64,000 nt of DNA from DTBU01 sp964568845. Its GTDB lineage: Archaea > Thermoproteota > CALKCG01 > B24. Position numbers and translations under genes: made by a program. Within the stretch, counting starts at the first letter, position 1; each line of letters begins with the position of its first letter. Below are positions 1-8,982 of the stretch, piece after piece. The notes beneath the pieces were generated by a model. The model ran no database searches, was not told where the DNA came from, and saw only the letters and a list, made by a program, of their open reading frames with translations. The stretch is from assembly GCA_964568845.1 (NCBI GenBank), contig CAZMSC010000001.1, positions 34,843-98,842 of the forward strand. The letters are read 5' to 3'.

Positions 1-2886
1 GTTAGAACATATGAGAGGTATGTACGACCCTTCCAATACCAAGTTCCGGATAATGTTTTAGAGAAGATCATTCGAAACTTACCCGTTGAGATTACCGGCG
101 TTGAAACAGACCCAGTTGAAGTCACGTCTTACAGAGATCTACCAAGGATTGAAACGAACAGGGTTAGAGGGGGAGCTCTAATAGTGCTTAATGACGGGCT
201 TGCAGGTAGAGCTAGGAAACTTATGAAGATCATAGAATCTCTTGGTATAGATGACTGGAAGTGGGTAGGTGATGTATGGAATTCTAATGAAAATGGGGGA
301 AATACAGAGACGATGGAAACAATGTACCTTGAAGAAATACTCGCCGGCAGACCGGTTTTCGGATTTCCATCTAAATTTGGAGGGTTTAGAGTTAGATACG
401 GTCGTGCTAGAAACACCGGGTTCGCCGCTTTGGGAGTACATCCCGCAACAATGGTGGTGGTTGACAATTTTCTAGCAGTAGGTACTCAAATAAAAACAGA
501 GAGGCCTGGGAAAGCAGGCATAGTCGCTTCAGTAGATTCCATAGAACCGCCTATTGTGAGGCTTAGAGACGGCTCTGTGATAAGAGTTGAAACAGTCGAG
601 GAGGCTTTAAACGTCAAGGATAGAATCGATAAAATACTTTTCTTAGGCGATATTCTCGTAAGCTTCTACGAGTTTCTTGAAAATAAAGCCAACCTACTCG
701 TGCCCGGCTTTACAGAAGAAGTTTGGAGCCAAATGTTTCTAAGCAGTTTAAAGGAAAAATATGGATTAAGCTATGTTAAGTTCAGTGAAGCCTCAAAAAT
801 ACCTGTCGATAGGCTTAAAGCATTTATTGAAGAGCCGTTACATATTAAGCCTACCCCACTTGAGGTTTTAACAATATCCCGCTTACTGGGGATACCTATC
901 CATCCGCGTTTCACTTACGCGTGGGGGGAATTGACGCTTTACGAACTTAAACATTTGCGGAAGGCTCTCTCAGAGGCTGAAATTGAACGCATTAATGGAT
1001 TCATTAAGAGGATAAGGCTTAAGGCAAATAAAGATGTTAAAGTCATTCTTGAAAAGCTTCTTGTACCTCATAGGGTTTCAGGCGAATGGATAATTTTAGA
1101 GGAGGACGGACAGGTACTATATGAGTGTCTAAAACCCGATGCGCCGTTGAATGATTTGAATAACGACGACGTTTTCAACATAATATTTACGATCTCAGGA
1201 TTTGAAGTTAAACCTAAATTTGTAAGCTTCATAGGTGCTAGAATGGGCAGACCGGAGAAGGCTAACCGAAGACTTATGAAGACTTCAGTTCACAGCTTGT
1301 TTCCAATAGGTCTTGAGGGTGGATTTAGAAGAAACATAGCGGAAGCCGCTGAGAAGAATTTAGTAGAAGTTGAGCTTGTTCACCGTAAATGTTCGGCGTG
1401 CGGTTTTGAAACCTACAAATCCACTTGTCCTAGTTGTGGAAGCAGAACCGTTATCCAATATGGATGCCCAATCTGTGGAAGACCGTTAAGTTTAGACGCT
1501 GTATGTCCATCTTGTAAAACCCCTTCTTCACCATATAAAATCACACGTATAGACTTAAGAAGTGAGCTTTACGAGGCTTTAAGAAGGGTAGATTCTCCAA
1601 AGTTGAAGATTATTAAGGGAGTTATCAAACTTATGAATGCGACCAGAACCCCGGAGCCTCTTGAAAAGGGTATATTAAGAGCAAAATACGACTTGACGGT
1701 GTTTAAAGACGGCACTATCAGATTCGACATGACAAATGCTCCATTAACTCATTTTAAACCATCCGAAATAAACACTCCCATACATAAACTCAGAGAACTT
1801 GGTTATCATAGGGATTTTGAGGGTAAACCGCTTGAAAGCTTAGATCAGATATGTGAGCTTAAAATCCATGATGTAATACTTCCAAAGACTTGTGGCAAAT
1901 ATCTTGTAAAAGTGGCAAACTTCATAGATGAACTTCTTGAAAGATTCTACGGCTTAAGGCCGTTTTACAACGTTAAAAACGAGAACGATCTCATAGGACA
2001 CTTAGTCGTCGGATTGGCTCCTCATACGTCGGTCGGCGTTGTCGGTAGAATCATAGGTTTCAACGATGCAAACGTATGCTTCGCTCACCCGTATTGGCAT
2101 GCGTGTAAGAGGAGAGACTGCGACGGAGATGAAGATTCCATTATGCTTGCTTTAGATTGCCTAATAAACTTTTCAGTCGAATATCTACCTGCCCAAGTCG
2201 GAGGTTTAATGGATGCACCGCTTATGATAACCTATAGGATTAACCCGTTTGAAGTAGACTCTGCCGTTCACAATCTAGATGTTTCAGATAGATATCCTAT
2301 GGAGTTCTACAGTCTTTGCTTTAAGGAGGCTGACGCTAGAGAAGCTAAGAATTTGATTGAAATAGTTGAGAAAAGACTGGGTTTAAAGAATCAGTTTGAA
2401 GGGTTTAAGTATACGCATCCATCGACAACAATAGCCGGTGGAAACTTAAATACGAGTTATAAAAAACTTAAGACAATGAGCCAGAAAATGCTAAGCCAAC
2501 TTAATCTTGCAGATAAAATATCAGCCGTTGACGCGGCTAAAATTGCTGAAAAGATTCTGACAACACATTTACTCAAGGATATAACTGGCAATCTTAGAGC
2601 ATTTACATCCCAGACATTTAGATGTAAAAGTTGTAACACTAAGTATCGTAGAGTGCCTCTGAGTGGTAGGTGTAGGAAATGCGGTGGAGCGCTAATATTG
2701 ACAGTTTTTAAGGGAGGGGTTGAAAAATACCTTAAAATGGCTGAAGATATTGTTGAGAAGTATAGACTTGGAGACTACTATTATCAGAGGCTTATGCTGA
2801 TAAAGGATGAAATATGTACACTTATGGTTAGTGGTAAAACTGGTGTGCAAGCAAGTTTAAGCAGATTTATACGAGACCAAACATGA
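1..2886 (+). CDS. polC: DNA polymerase D large subunit (DP2), 5'-truncated by the window edge
   Basis: Catalytic subunit of the archaeal replicative polymerase D. The frame is open from base 1, so the first internal ATG at 184 is not the true start; an N-terminal part lies outside the window. The signature acidic motif DCDGDED is at about 2116-2136, within the conserved stretch running from HPYWHACKRR to LMDAPLMITYR. Cysteine pairs form two central zinc ribbons (about 1390-1530) and a C-terminal one (about 2623-2690), as known for DP2. The catalytic region is contiguous, so no intein sits at that common site. The partner small subunit is about 51 kb away at 53801-55318. PolD is known from most archaea but is absent from Crenarchaeota, which helps place the organism. 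Confidence 0.96.
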   Translation, partial: VRTYERYVRPFQYQVPDNVLEKIIRNLPVEITGVETDPVEVTSYRDLPRIETNRVRGGALIVLNDGLAGRARKLMKIIESLGIDDWKWVGDVWNSNENGGNTETMETMYLEEILAGRPVFGFPSKFGGFRVRYGRARNTGFAALGVHPATMVVVDNFLAVGTQIKTERPGKAGIVASVDSIEPPIVRLRDGSVIRVETVEEALNVKDRIDKILFLGDILVSFYEFLENKANLLVPGFTEEVWSQMFLSSLKEKYGLSYVKFSEASKIPVDRLKAFIEEPLHIKPTPLEVLTISRLLGIPIHPRFTYAWGELTLYELKHLRKALSEAEIERINGFIKRIRLKANKDVKVILEKLLVPHRVSGEWIILEEDGQVLYECLKPDAPLNDLNNDDVFNIIFTISGFEVKPKFVSFIGARMGRPEKANRRLMKTSVHSLFPIGLEGGFRRNIAEAAEKNLVEVELVHRKCSACGFETYKSTCPSCGSRTVIQYGCPICGRPLSLDAVCPSCKTPSSPYKITRIDLRSELYEALRRVDSPKLKIIKGVIKLMNATRTPEPLEKGILRAKYDLTVFKDGTIRFDMTNAPLTHFKPSEINTPIHKLRELGYHRDFEGKPLESLDQICELKIHDVILPKTCGKYLVKVANFIDELLERFYGLRPFYNVKNENDLIGHLVVGLAPHTSVGVVGRIIGFNDANVCFAHPYWHACKRRDCDGDEDSIMLALDCLINFSVEYLPAQVGGLMDAPLMITYRINPFEVDSAVHNLDVSDRYPMEFYSLCFKEADAREAKNLIEIVEKRLGLKNQFEGFKYTHPSTTIAGGNLNTSYKKLKTMSQKMLSQLNLADKISAVDAAKIAEKILTTHLLKDITGNLRAFTSQTFRCKSCNTKYRRVPLSGRCRKCGGALILTVFKGGVEKYLKMAEDIVEKYRLGDYYYQRLMLIKDEICTLMVSGKTGVQASLSRFIRDQT

Positions 2887-2933
2887 GAAGCACTTAAATA
2901 CTTAATTCCTCTTAAACCATGAGGAGTTGAAGA

Positions 2934-4604
2934 TTGACATTGGTGTTCAATATGATTAAGATAAGATTTTACGTGCTACTGATAGCAACTTTCATATTAA
3001 TATCTGTCCCGTCTACGCATTCCACCAGCAGTGTAACATATAATAGGGAGGCAACTCTATATTCTACTGGTCTTATCCTTATAGAAGACCGTATTTCAGG
3101 ACTTAATGGAAGCGATAGACCATTTACTCTGAGGCTTCCGAGAGGCCTCGCGGAAAATCTGCTGGATTATAGAGCTGAAACGGCAGACGGTTTAAACTTA
3201 AACGTAAGCATCGTTGGGTTCACGGAAAATGAGACTGTAGTAGAAGTGATAGATGTTACTTCTTCATCTCTGACTTTGTTTTTCTTAGTTAATGGTAGTG
3301 CGTTAATCGGACTGGCTGATACATTTACAATATACGTACCCGTCTACCCAGGATTAAGCATGGATATTGCACGGTTAAACTTCACCCTAAAAATACCAAG
3401 AGATGCTATGTTTAAAGACTACCCAAGTGATTTCAATATATCTGCTGGTAAACTCTGGCTTATACGTGAGAATTTAGAGCCCGATGCTTCTAGAGTAGAA
3501 CCGATATCTATAACTGGAAGTCCATTGATTGAAGTTGAAGAGTTCAGTAAAACCATTACTGTTTCGGAGCACGGGGATGTAGTGGTGGAGGAATTCTACA
3601 TGATTCTAAACGTAGGCTCATCTACCTCACAAATAGTTTTTAGTCTTCCAGCAGACGCTTTTGAAGTCTATGCGAAAGACGAATTTGGAAGACTACAATC
3701 CTCAACGAATACTGAGGGGGGCACTCTAACATTAACCGTTAAACCTAGGTATGAATTGAGGAAGGGCGACCGATATTCTCTAACGATAACGTACAAGTTT
3801 CCAGCGGGCTTAATGGTGGAACACAGTTTATTCAAGTACTCTCATGGGCTAAGCATGGAATTGGGATCAGCTTTACCCATAGTTGCTGAATCTATACAGG
3901 TGAACCTGAAGCTGCCGAATTACTCTACGATCGTAGATGTTAAGCCTGAAAATTACACGGAGAATAATGGTGTTTTAAGCTGGATTTTGAAAAGTAGCGA
4001 TCACACCCCTGTTTTATCTCCGATTAGACAGCCGCCTATTCTCATGTTAAACTATAACTATAACGTCCTCTGGTCTTCCTTCAAACCCGTTCTCTGGACT
4101 TTATGCGGATTAACAACAGTCGCTGTTATATACTACGTATACAGAGCTAGAGTCGCGAAGACAGTTGAAGCCATGCCTAAAGTCAAAGCGCCAGTTGCCA
4201 CCAAGGAGATTTCAGAGTTTATTTCAGCCTATGAGGAAAAGCTTAACCTTAGAAGAGAGATGCGTGAGCTTGAAAGCAACTACTTGACTGGAAACATATC
4301 TAGGGCTGAATTCTCAGCGCGTTCTATAAAGGTCAAGAATAGGATAGCCGAACTCGATAGAATGATTGAAAACTTAAAGCCTACTATTAGACTTGCCGGT
4401 TTCCTCGACGAATTGACTAATATAGAAGAGGCCGAGGCCGATTTAAGTATTTGTGATGTAGGTCTAGGCGAGCTTAGAAATAGATATCGAACTGGCAAAA
4501 TTTCAAAACACGTGTATGAGAGACTTCTCAACGAATACAATAAACGCATACGTACGAATGAAAATAGGATAAGGAGAGCCATTGAAGCTATCTCCTCGGG
4601 CTAA
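2934..4604 (+). CDS. Secreted/membrane-anchored protein of unknown function with a cytoplasmic coiled coil
   Basis: I do not recognise a named family. The protein (556 aa) has an N-terminal hydrophobic signal (about residues 8-27, ending near SVPSTHS), a long extracellular part rich in beta-type sequence and N-x-S/T sites, a single transmembrane helix at about residues 385-405 (VLWTLCGLTTVAVIYYVYRA), and a charged, probably coiled-coil C-terminus (about 430-555). The expected topology is N-out, C-in. The TTG start at 2934 follows a GAGGAG Shine-Dalgarno at 2920; an ATG at 2952 is an alternative that keeps the signal peptide. It lies 47 bases after the PolD gene on the same strand, but a functional link is not apparent. 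Confidence 0.7.
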   Translation: MTLVFNMIKIRFYVLLIATFILISVPSTHSTSSVTYNREATLYSTGLILIEDRISGLNGSDRPFTLRLPRGLAENLLDYRAETADGLNLNVSIVGFTENETVVEVIDVTSSSLTLFFLVNGSALIGLADTFTIYVPVYPGLSMDIARLNFTLKIPRDAMFKDYPSDFNISAGKLWLIRENLEPDASRVEPISITGSPLIEVEEFSKTITVSEHGDVVVEEFYMILNVGSSTSQIVFSLPADAFEVYAKDEFGRLQSSTNTEGGTLTLTVKPRYELRKGDRYSLTITYKFPAGLMVEHSLFKYSHGLSMELGSALPIVAESIQVNLKLPNYSTIVDVKPENYTENNGVLSWILKSSDHTPVLSPIRQPPILMLNYNYNVLWSSFKPVLWTLCGLTTVAVIYYVYRARVAKTVEAMPKVKAPVATKEISEFISAYEEKLNLRREMRELESNYLTGNISRAEFSARSIKVKNRIAELDRMIENLKPTIRLAGFLDELTNIEEAEADLSICDVGLGELRNRYRTGKISKHVYERLLNEYNKRIRTNENRIRRAIEAISSG

Positions 4605-4609
4605 AAACA

Positions 4610-4619
4610 TTTATATACT
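4610..4619 (+). promoter_or_regulatory. TATA box for the TRAM gene
   Basis: The sequence TTTATATACT lies about 110 bases before the ATG at 4723. Archaeal TATA boxes are centred about 25-28 bases before the transcription start, which predicts a start near 4637-4642, just ahead of the hairpin at 4646-4693. The transcript would therefore have a roughly 80-base structured leader. Confidence 0.6.
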
Positions 4620-4645
4620 TGCCAGCTGTCCTATGTCTCTCGGAT

Positions 4646-4693
4646 TAAGAAGGTAAGAAAGAACCTATTAAAGGACTCTTTCCTACCTTCTTA
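4646..4693 (+). promoter_or_regulatory. Long hairpin in the 5' leader of the TRAM gene
   Basis: Two 16-base arms (4646-4661 and 4678-4693) pair 15 of 16 Watson-Crick plus one G-U, around a 16-base loop. The flanks (GGAT before, ATCC after) can extend the stem with a small bulge. It sits between the TATA box and the GGGAGG ribosome-binding site at about 4710. Such a long stem in an otherwise short leader suggests RNA-level regulation or a small RNA. Autoregulation by the TRAM protein is only an idea. Confidence 0.6.
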
Positions 4694-4722
4694 AATCCAA
4701 TAATTTAAAGGGAGGTTGAATT

Positions 4723-4974
4723 ATGGAAAGAAGTAGGAGAAGGCGGCCGGCTACAGGCGGTTTTAGACCAGCTAGACCAGTGCCAGTTGCCGTGGGCGGC
4801 GAATACGACGTTGAAATAGAGAGCATTGGAAGCAGAGGAGATGGAATAGCTAGAATCGAGGGTTTTGTAATATTTGTGAAAAACACTAAAGTGGGAGATA
4901 AGCTTAAAGTCAGAGTGAATTCTGTCAGTAGAAGATTCGCCATAGCTACACCGGTCGCTCAGGGTGAGGAGTAG
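4723..4974 (+). CDS. Small TRAM-domain protein
   Basis: The 83-residue protein has a very basic N-terminus (MERSRRRR) followed by a TRAM fold at about residues 25-80: VGGEYDVEIESIGSRGDGIARIEG and IFVKNTKVGDKLKVRVNSV match the family pattern. Free-standing TRAM proteins of this size are common in archaea and bind RNA; in methanogens one has been described as an RNA chaperone linked to cold adaptation. The start is fixed by a GGGAGG site 8-12 bases upstream. The unusual feature is the long leader hairpin just before it. Confidence 0.88.
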   Translation: MERSRRRRPATGGFRPARPVPVAVGGEYDVEIESIGSRGDGIARIEGFVIFVKNTKVGDKLKVRVNSVSRRFAIATPVAQGEE

Positions 4975-5137
4975 AAGAGGCGTTTAAACTATTTCTAAAT
5001 CGTTCAATAATGTCCGGTATTTTTCTAAGCTTTATTTTTGCTAAAACTGATTCCTATATTCTCCCATCATAATCAGAAAAACAATATGATGGAAGAGGGA
5101 GAAGTTAAAAATAGTTGATTTTAAGACTATTCAACCG

Positions 5138-5863
5138 TTGGAAAAGAGTACCGATTTTCGACTTGAGGAAGTATATGATGTAGTTGAATGTGAAATCGTT
5201 AGACGGATTAATAGGTTTCTCGTTGAGATACTTATCGACGGTTCTCCAACCATAGCCTACCTCAACAACACTGGTAGACTTTTAGAATTCATGGCTGAAG
5301 GTAGAGTGGCCTACTGTTTAAAAGCATATGGTGGAAAAACTAGGCATCGCCTTTTTGCAGTAGATGTTGGAGACGGTCTAGCCGCGATTGTAGATACCAG
5401 GATTCAGATGCGCCTTTTTGAAAAAGCGGCTAGTAAGGGGTTGATACATTGGCTTGGAAAACACAGAATAGTTAAGAGAAACTGTAGATTGGGCAGATCC
5501 TTAATAGACTATCTAATAGAGCTGGATGGTAGGCTTGCATATCTTGAAGTTAAAAGTGCGGTTTTGCGGGATGGTGAGGGATATGCCTTATACCCAGATT
5601 GCCCAACTATTAGGGGGAGGAGGCATATAATGGATATTATAAAGCATGCTGAAGAGGGCGGTTTGGGAATAATAGTGTTCATAGCTGCGCTGCCAAATAT
5701 CAACGGTTTTAAGCCGAATCCTAGAGGAGACGGAGAAATACCTAAACTGCTTTTAAAAGCTTACGAGACCGGGTGTGTTTTAAAGGCGATGAGCGCCTAT
5801 TACGACCGACGCTCTTCATCATTTTATCTAGATAGCCCAGACATCCCAGTTCTTCTACGATAG
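5138..5863 (+). CDS. sfsA: SfsA family DNA/RNA nuclease-like protein
   Basis: 241 aa, full length for SfsA. Typical family segments are visible: an N-terminal OB-like part with a FLVEILIDG...AYLNNTGRL pattern, and the nuclease-like core with LIDYLIELDG, YLEVKSAVL and RRHIMDIIKHAEEGG. SfsA was named for effects on sugar fermentation in E. coli and contains a PD-(D/E)xK-like core; its cellular role is not settled. The track start is a TTG at 5138 and no good upstream ATG is visible. The Ogg gene follows after 10 bases, so the two are probably co-transcribed, which fits a nucleic-acid role. Confidence 0.88.
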   Translation: MEKSTDFRLEEVYDVVECEIVRRINRFLVEILIDGSPTIAYLNNTGRLLEFMAEGRVAYCLKAYGGKTRHRLFAVDVGDGLAAIVDTRIQMRLFEKAASKGLIHWLGKHRIVKRNCRLGRSLIDYLIELDGRLAYLEVKSAVLRDGEGYALYPDCPTIRGRRHIMDIIKHAEEGGLGIIVFIAALPNINGFKPNPRGDGEIPKLLLKAYETGCVLKAMSAYYDRRSSSFYLDSPDIPVLLR

Positions 5864-5873
5864 AGGGATTTAT

Positions 5874-6509
5874 ATGGCCAGGGTGGATGAGCTGTTTGAA
5901 GAAATCAGCCGCTTGAAAAGTAGCCATGTAAAAAAGCTGGTAGATGCGCGTATAGAAGAGTTTAAACAGACTGGTAGGAAAACTAGTAGAGAAATTTTTA
6001 AAGAACTATGTTTTTGCATTCTAACGGCGAATTTCAACGCTGAGAGAAGCATAGAGATTCAGAGGAAGATAGGTGACGGTTTTCTAACCCTTCCATTCCC
6101 CCAGCTGATGGAAGAGCTTAAAGCACTTGGCCACCGCTATCCCACAGCTAGAGCACAGTACATTGTAGAGGCTAGAAGATACGCCGATTCTCTGAGAGAG
6201 GTCATTTCACATTTCGAAAATGCTAATTCTCTGAGGGAGTGGCTTGTTAAAAACGTAAAGGGAATTGGGTTTAAAGAGGCAAGTCATTTCCTTAGAAATA
6301 TCGGCTTCTCCGATTTAGCTATAATAGATTTCCACATAGTCAATATACTATCGAAGTACGGTTTGATAAATAGACCTAAGACTATGACTAAGAAGAGGTA
6401 CTTGGAAATAGAATCCATGTTGAGAAAAATAGCCCACAGTTTGAACATTTCACTAGCCGAGCTTGATTTATTCCTCTGGTATCTTGAAACAGGTAAAGTC
6501 TTGAAATAA
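5874..6509 (+). CDS. ogg: 8-oxoguanine DNA glycosylase/AP lyase, archaeal Ogg2 type
   Basis: 211 aa, the length of compact archaeal Ogg2 enzymes. The helix-hairpin-helix-GPD region is clear: VKGIGFKEASHFLRNIGFSD followed by LAIIDFHI. The Lys in GFKEAS (about residue 134) is the expected Schiff-base nucleophile and the Asp in IIDFHI (about 152) the catalytic acid. The C-terminal Lys (VLK) is typical of the subfamily and helps recognise 8-oxoguanine. It removes oxidised guanine in base-excision repair. It lies directly behind sfsA on the same strand with a GAGGGA-type site before the ATG. Confidence 0.92.
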   Translation: MARVDELFEEISRLKSSHVKKLVDARIEEFKQTGRKTSREIFKELCFCILTANFNAERSIEIQRKIGDGFLTLPFPQLMEELKALGHRYPTARAQYIVEARRYADSLREVISHFENANSLREWLVKNVKGIGFKEASHFLRNIGFSDLAIIDFHIVNILSKYGLINRPKTMTKKRYLEIESMLRKIAHSLNISLAELDLFLWYLETGKVLK

Positions 6510-6543
6510 AAAAGGATGAGTGCATAGCGTTGCTTTACAGGGA

Positions 6544-8418
6544 TTACGGTATTTGAAGCCGATGTCTAACTCTTTCCAAGGCTTTCCCAACATCACCTAT
6601 ACCCAGTTTTTCAAGAACCTCCCTCTTAGGTAGACCGTATTCATCCCATCCAGCCACCTCATAGTAAGTCCGCTTCAGTTTATCGACATCTTCTTTTTTA
6701 ACAGTTGCACCTTTATTAGGTCCAGAGGGTAAAGGTTCATAGAATCTAGGCGGGTTATCATCGTCGACGCGTGGATCCCAGTAGACGTCTGGACCACCCA
6801 GTAAGAGCAATGTTCTTTGGATTGCAGCTATCCTAGGAGCTGTTTCAGTGTAGAGCTCGTCGTCGGATATGCTCCATCCAGCTACGGCTTTGAAAAACTT
6901 GTAAACGTGTTCTTTTCTAAAGTTAAACCAGCATACAACTGCAGAATCTATGAGTATGATCTCCCACTCTTCCGGTCTACTCTTCTCGTCTAGGTTTGAA
7001 ACAGACGTGTGGTCTCCACCTTGGAGGTTGCAGACGTACGCCGTAGGTTTTGTGTAATCTAAACCGCTTCTTATACCGTGTGCTCCAACACCTATCCCTT
7101 TAACTTGCACAGCATACGGCATTACGTCAACGTTTTTCATTTTACCTATTTTTAAAGCAGCCCTATAGGTACCTTCAGCTAGAACATCGCCTATACCTAT
7201 TCTATGCGCTATCATCTCTTGAACTTTTGCAAAAGCTTCAAAGTCTCCCCATTTAAGTTCAAACCCAAGGTCTTCCTTCGTCAATATACCTCTTTGATAA
7301 AGTTCAGCTGCAAAACCCAGTACATTGCCAACCTGTATGCCGCATAAGCCGAGGTCGTCGGCTTTAGCCGATAGGTATACGCTCCCATCTGGCTCAAACA
7401 CCCCAAGGTTTGTACCTAAGTATGCCTGTAATTCGTAGTCTGGGTTGTCTGTTAAAGTGCCTTTAAACTTGCCGTGTTTGATCATGGCCAATTTAAGGCA
7501 CGTTGTTGGACATCCGAAGTCGCCCCAGAACCTCTTAATCCAAACCTTACTCTCGAATGCGCTCGACCCATATCTAGTTTCATCATGCCACTCCTCCTGC
7601 CAATTTCTAATGGGCTCGCTACTCGTATCAACGCCAACGGTATACCCTGCTGAGCCTGTACCCCAATATCTCATCGTGAACGATTGTGCAAGGCTTTTAC
7701 AGATATCATCTAAGGCTTTTTTGAAGACTTCGGGCTCTGCAACCTCAGGTAGTGGGCCTGTACCTTTGACAGCTATGGCTTTAAGCATTTTTGAGCCCAT
7801 GACCGCTCCATAGCCTCCATATCCGGCGGCGTGTGTGATTTTGGTAGCTACAGCGGCAACTCTCACCTTATTTTCACCAGCAGGTCCTATGTATAGGATG
7901 CTCGGTTCTTTGCAGACGCCACGCAGTGGATGTTCTTTAGACATTTCGTCTCTAAGCTCCTTTGTAAGTGTTCTCAACGTTTCTTTAGCGCCTTGCCCCC
8001 ATATGTGTGATGCATCTTTAAACTCTACCTCTTCATCTTCGATCCATAGGTAGGCCGGCTTCTCAGCAACACCGTTTACGATTATTCCATCATACCCTGC
8101 ACATTTGAGCTCGACTCCGAACTCTCCCCCCACTGTTGAACCTACTACACCATTACTTTGAGGAGACTTACCGGATACGCATACCCTCCCTCCTGGGTAG
8201 TAGCCGGTTAAGGGACCTGTGAGTATGAGAAGTACATTGTCTGGACCCAGTGGATCTACTTCTTCCCATTTTTGACCAAGCCTATCCCATAGAATTTTAA
8301 CGGCTAAACCACGGCCCCCTATGTATCTACGCATAATGCTTCTGTCTATTTTAACAACTTTCACGTTTTCTGTTGATAGATCGACTTCTAAAAGCCTACC
8401 CCACCATCCATAAGGCAT
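6544..8418 (-). CDS. Aldehyde ferredoxin oxidoreductase family tungsto-/molybdo-enzyme
   Basis: Oxidises aldehydes (substrate unknown) with ferredoxin as acceptor, using a bis-pterin tungsten cofactor and one 4Fe-4S cluster. 624 aa from the ATG at 8418, which overlaps the upstream gene's stop as TAATG; this is preferred over the ATG at 8436. The N-terminal pattern WGRLLEVDLSTENVKV and YIGGRGLAVKIL, the LTGPLTGYYPGGRVCV segment and the DYELQAYLGTNLGV region are family hallmarks. The cluster motif, normally CxxCxxxC, reads DFGCPTTC here, so the first ligand appears to be Asp. A distal Cys (VVCWFNF) is present. The ferredoxin gene upstream is its likely electron partner. Confidence 0.92.
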   Translation of the reverse strand: MPYGWWGRLLEVDLSTENVKVVKIDRSIMRRYIGGRGLAVKILWDRLGQKWEEVDPLGPDNVLLILTGPLTGYYPGGRVCVSGKSPQSNGVVGSTVGGEFGVELKCAGYDGIIVNGVAEKPAYLWIEDEEVEFKDASHIWGQGAKETLRTLTKELRDEMSKEHPLRGVCKEPSILYIGPAGENKVRVAAVATKITHAAGYGGYGAVMGSKMLKAIAVKGTGPLPEVAEPEVFKKALDDICKSLAQSFTMRYWGTGSAGYTVGVDTSSEPIRNWQEEWHDETRYGSSAFESKVWIKRFWGDFGCPTTCLKLAMIKHGKFKGTLTDNPDYELQAYLGTNLGVFEPDGSVYLSAKADDLGLCGIQVGNVLGFAAELYQRGILTKEDLGFELKWGDFEAFAKVQEMIAHRIGIGDVLAEGTYRAALKIGKMKNVDVMPYAVQVKGIGVGAHGIRSGLDYTKPTAYVCNLQGGDHTSVSNLDEKSRPEEWEIILIDSAVVCWFNFRKEHVYKFFKAVAGWSISDDELYTETAPRIAAIQRTLLLLGGPDVYWDPRVDDDNPPRFYEPLPSGPNKGATVKKEDVDKLKRTYYEVAGWDEYGLPKREVLEKLGIGDVGKALERVRHRLQIP

Positions 8419-8948
8419 TAAACCCACCCCTCCCATTCTTCACCGTAAACCTTTAAAGCTAAGTCTCTGACTATGTCTTCAGGCTTTCTAGCATAGACTT
8501 TGTAGACTTGAGATGCAAATCTAGGAGCCTTTATAAGTGCATTGTAGCCAGCCTCCATACAGACCTTGACGCACTCGGGCTCTCCACCGCATAGGTCACA
8601 GATCACAGCGTACTTCATTCTTGGGTGAATGAAGGGTACTTTGCCCGGGCACGCATCTATGCATTTGCCACATCCAGTACACTTATCCACGTCTACTAAA
8701 ACGGCGCTTGTTTTCTCATCAACAGTCAATGCTTTAAACGGACATGCTGAGACACATGGATAGTCTGGGCATTGAGTACATAGATGTGGGATTTCAAGCC
8801 CTGGTATAAGCATGAAGACCCGGACTCTTGAAGCTTCAGGCCATATTCTCCCCTCATGTTTTAGAGAGCAGGCTATTTCACATCTTCTACAGCCGCTGCA
8901 GCGTTCATAGTCTCTGAATATCCATATTTTCGCTTTTTCTTCAGCCAA
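8418..8948 (-). CDS. Polyferredoxin-type iron-sulfur subunit, partner of AOR
   Basis: 176 aa with four cysteine groups typical of the DMSO-reductase/HycB-like electron-transfer subunit: CSGCRRCEIACS, CTQCPDYPCVSACP, CTGCGKCIDACPG and CDLCGGEPECVKVC. It should carry up to four 4Fe-4S clusters and pass electrons from the aldehyde oxidoreductase whose start codon overlaps its stop. LarB lies 35 bases upstream on the same strand, so larB-ferredoxin-AOR form one probable transcript. It has no signal peptide and is presumably cytoplasmic. Confidence 0.92.
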   Translation of the reverse strand: MAEEKAKIWIFRDYERCSGCRRCEIACSLKHEGRIWPEASRVRVFMLIPGLEIPHLCTQCPDYPCVSACPFKALTVDEKTSAVLVDVDKCTGCGKCIDACPGKVPFIHPRMKYAVICDLCGGEPECVKVCMEAGYNALIKAPRFASQVYKVYARKPEDIVRDLALKVYGEEWEGWV

Positions 8949-8982
8949 CAGTAAACCACCAATTAAGATTTGGCTTAATAGC

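Noticed and set aside
2100..2200. Intein in the PolD large subunit
   Set aside because: The catalytic region is contiguous with no inserted splicing domain.
184..2886. Start of the PolD large subunit at the ATG at 184
   Set aside because: The frame is open to base 1 and encodes family-like sequence upstream; the real start is outside the window.
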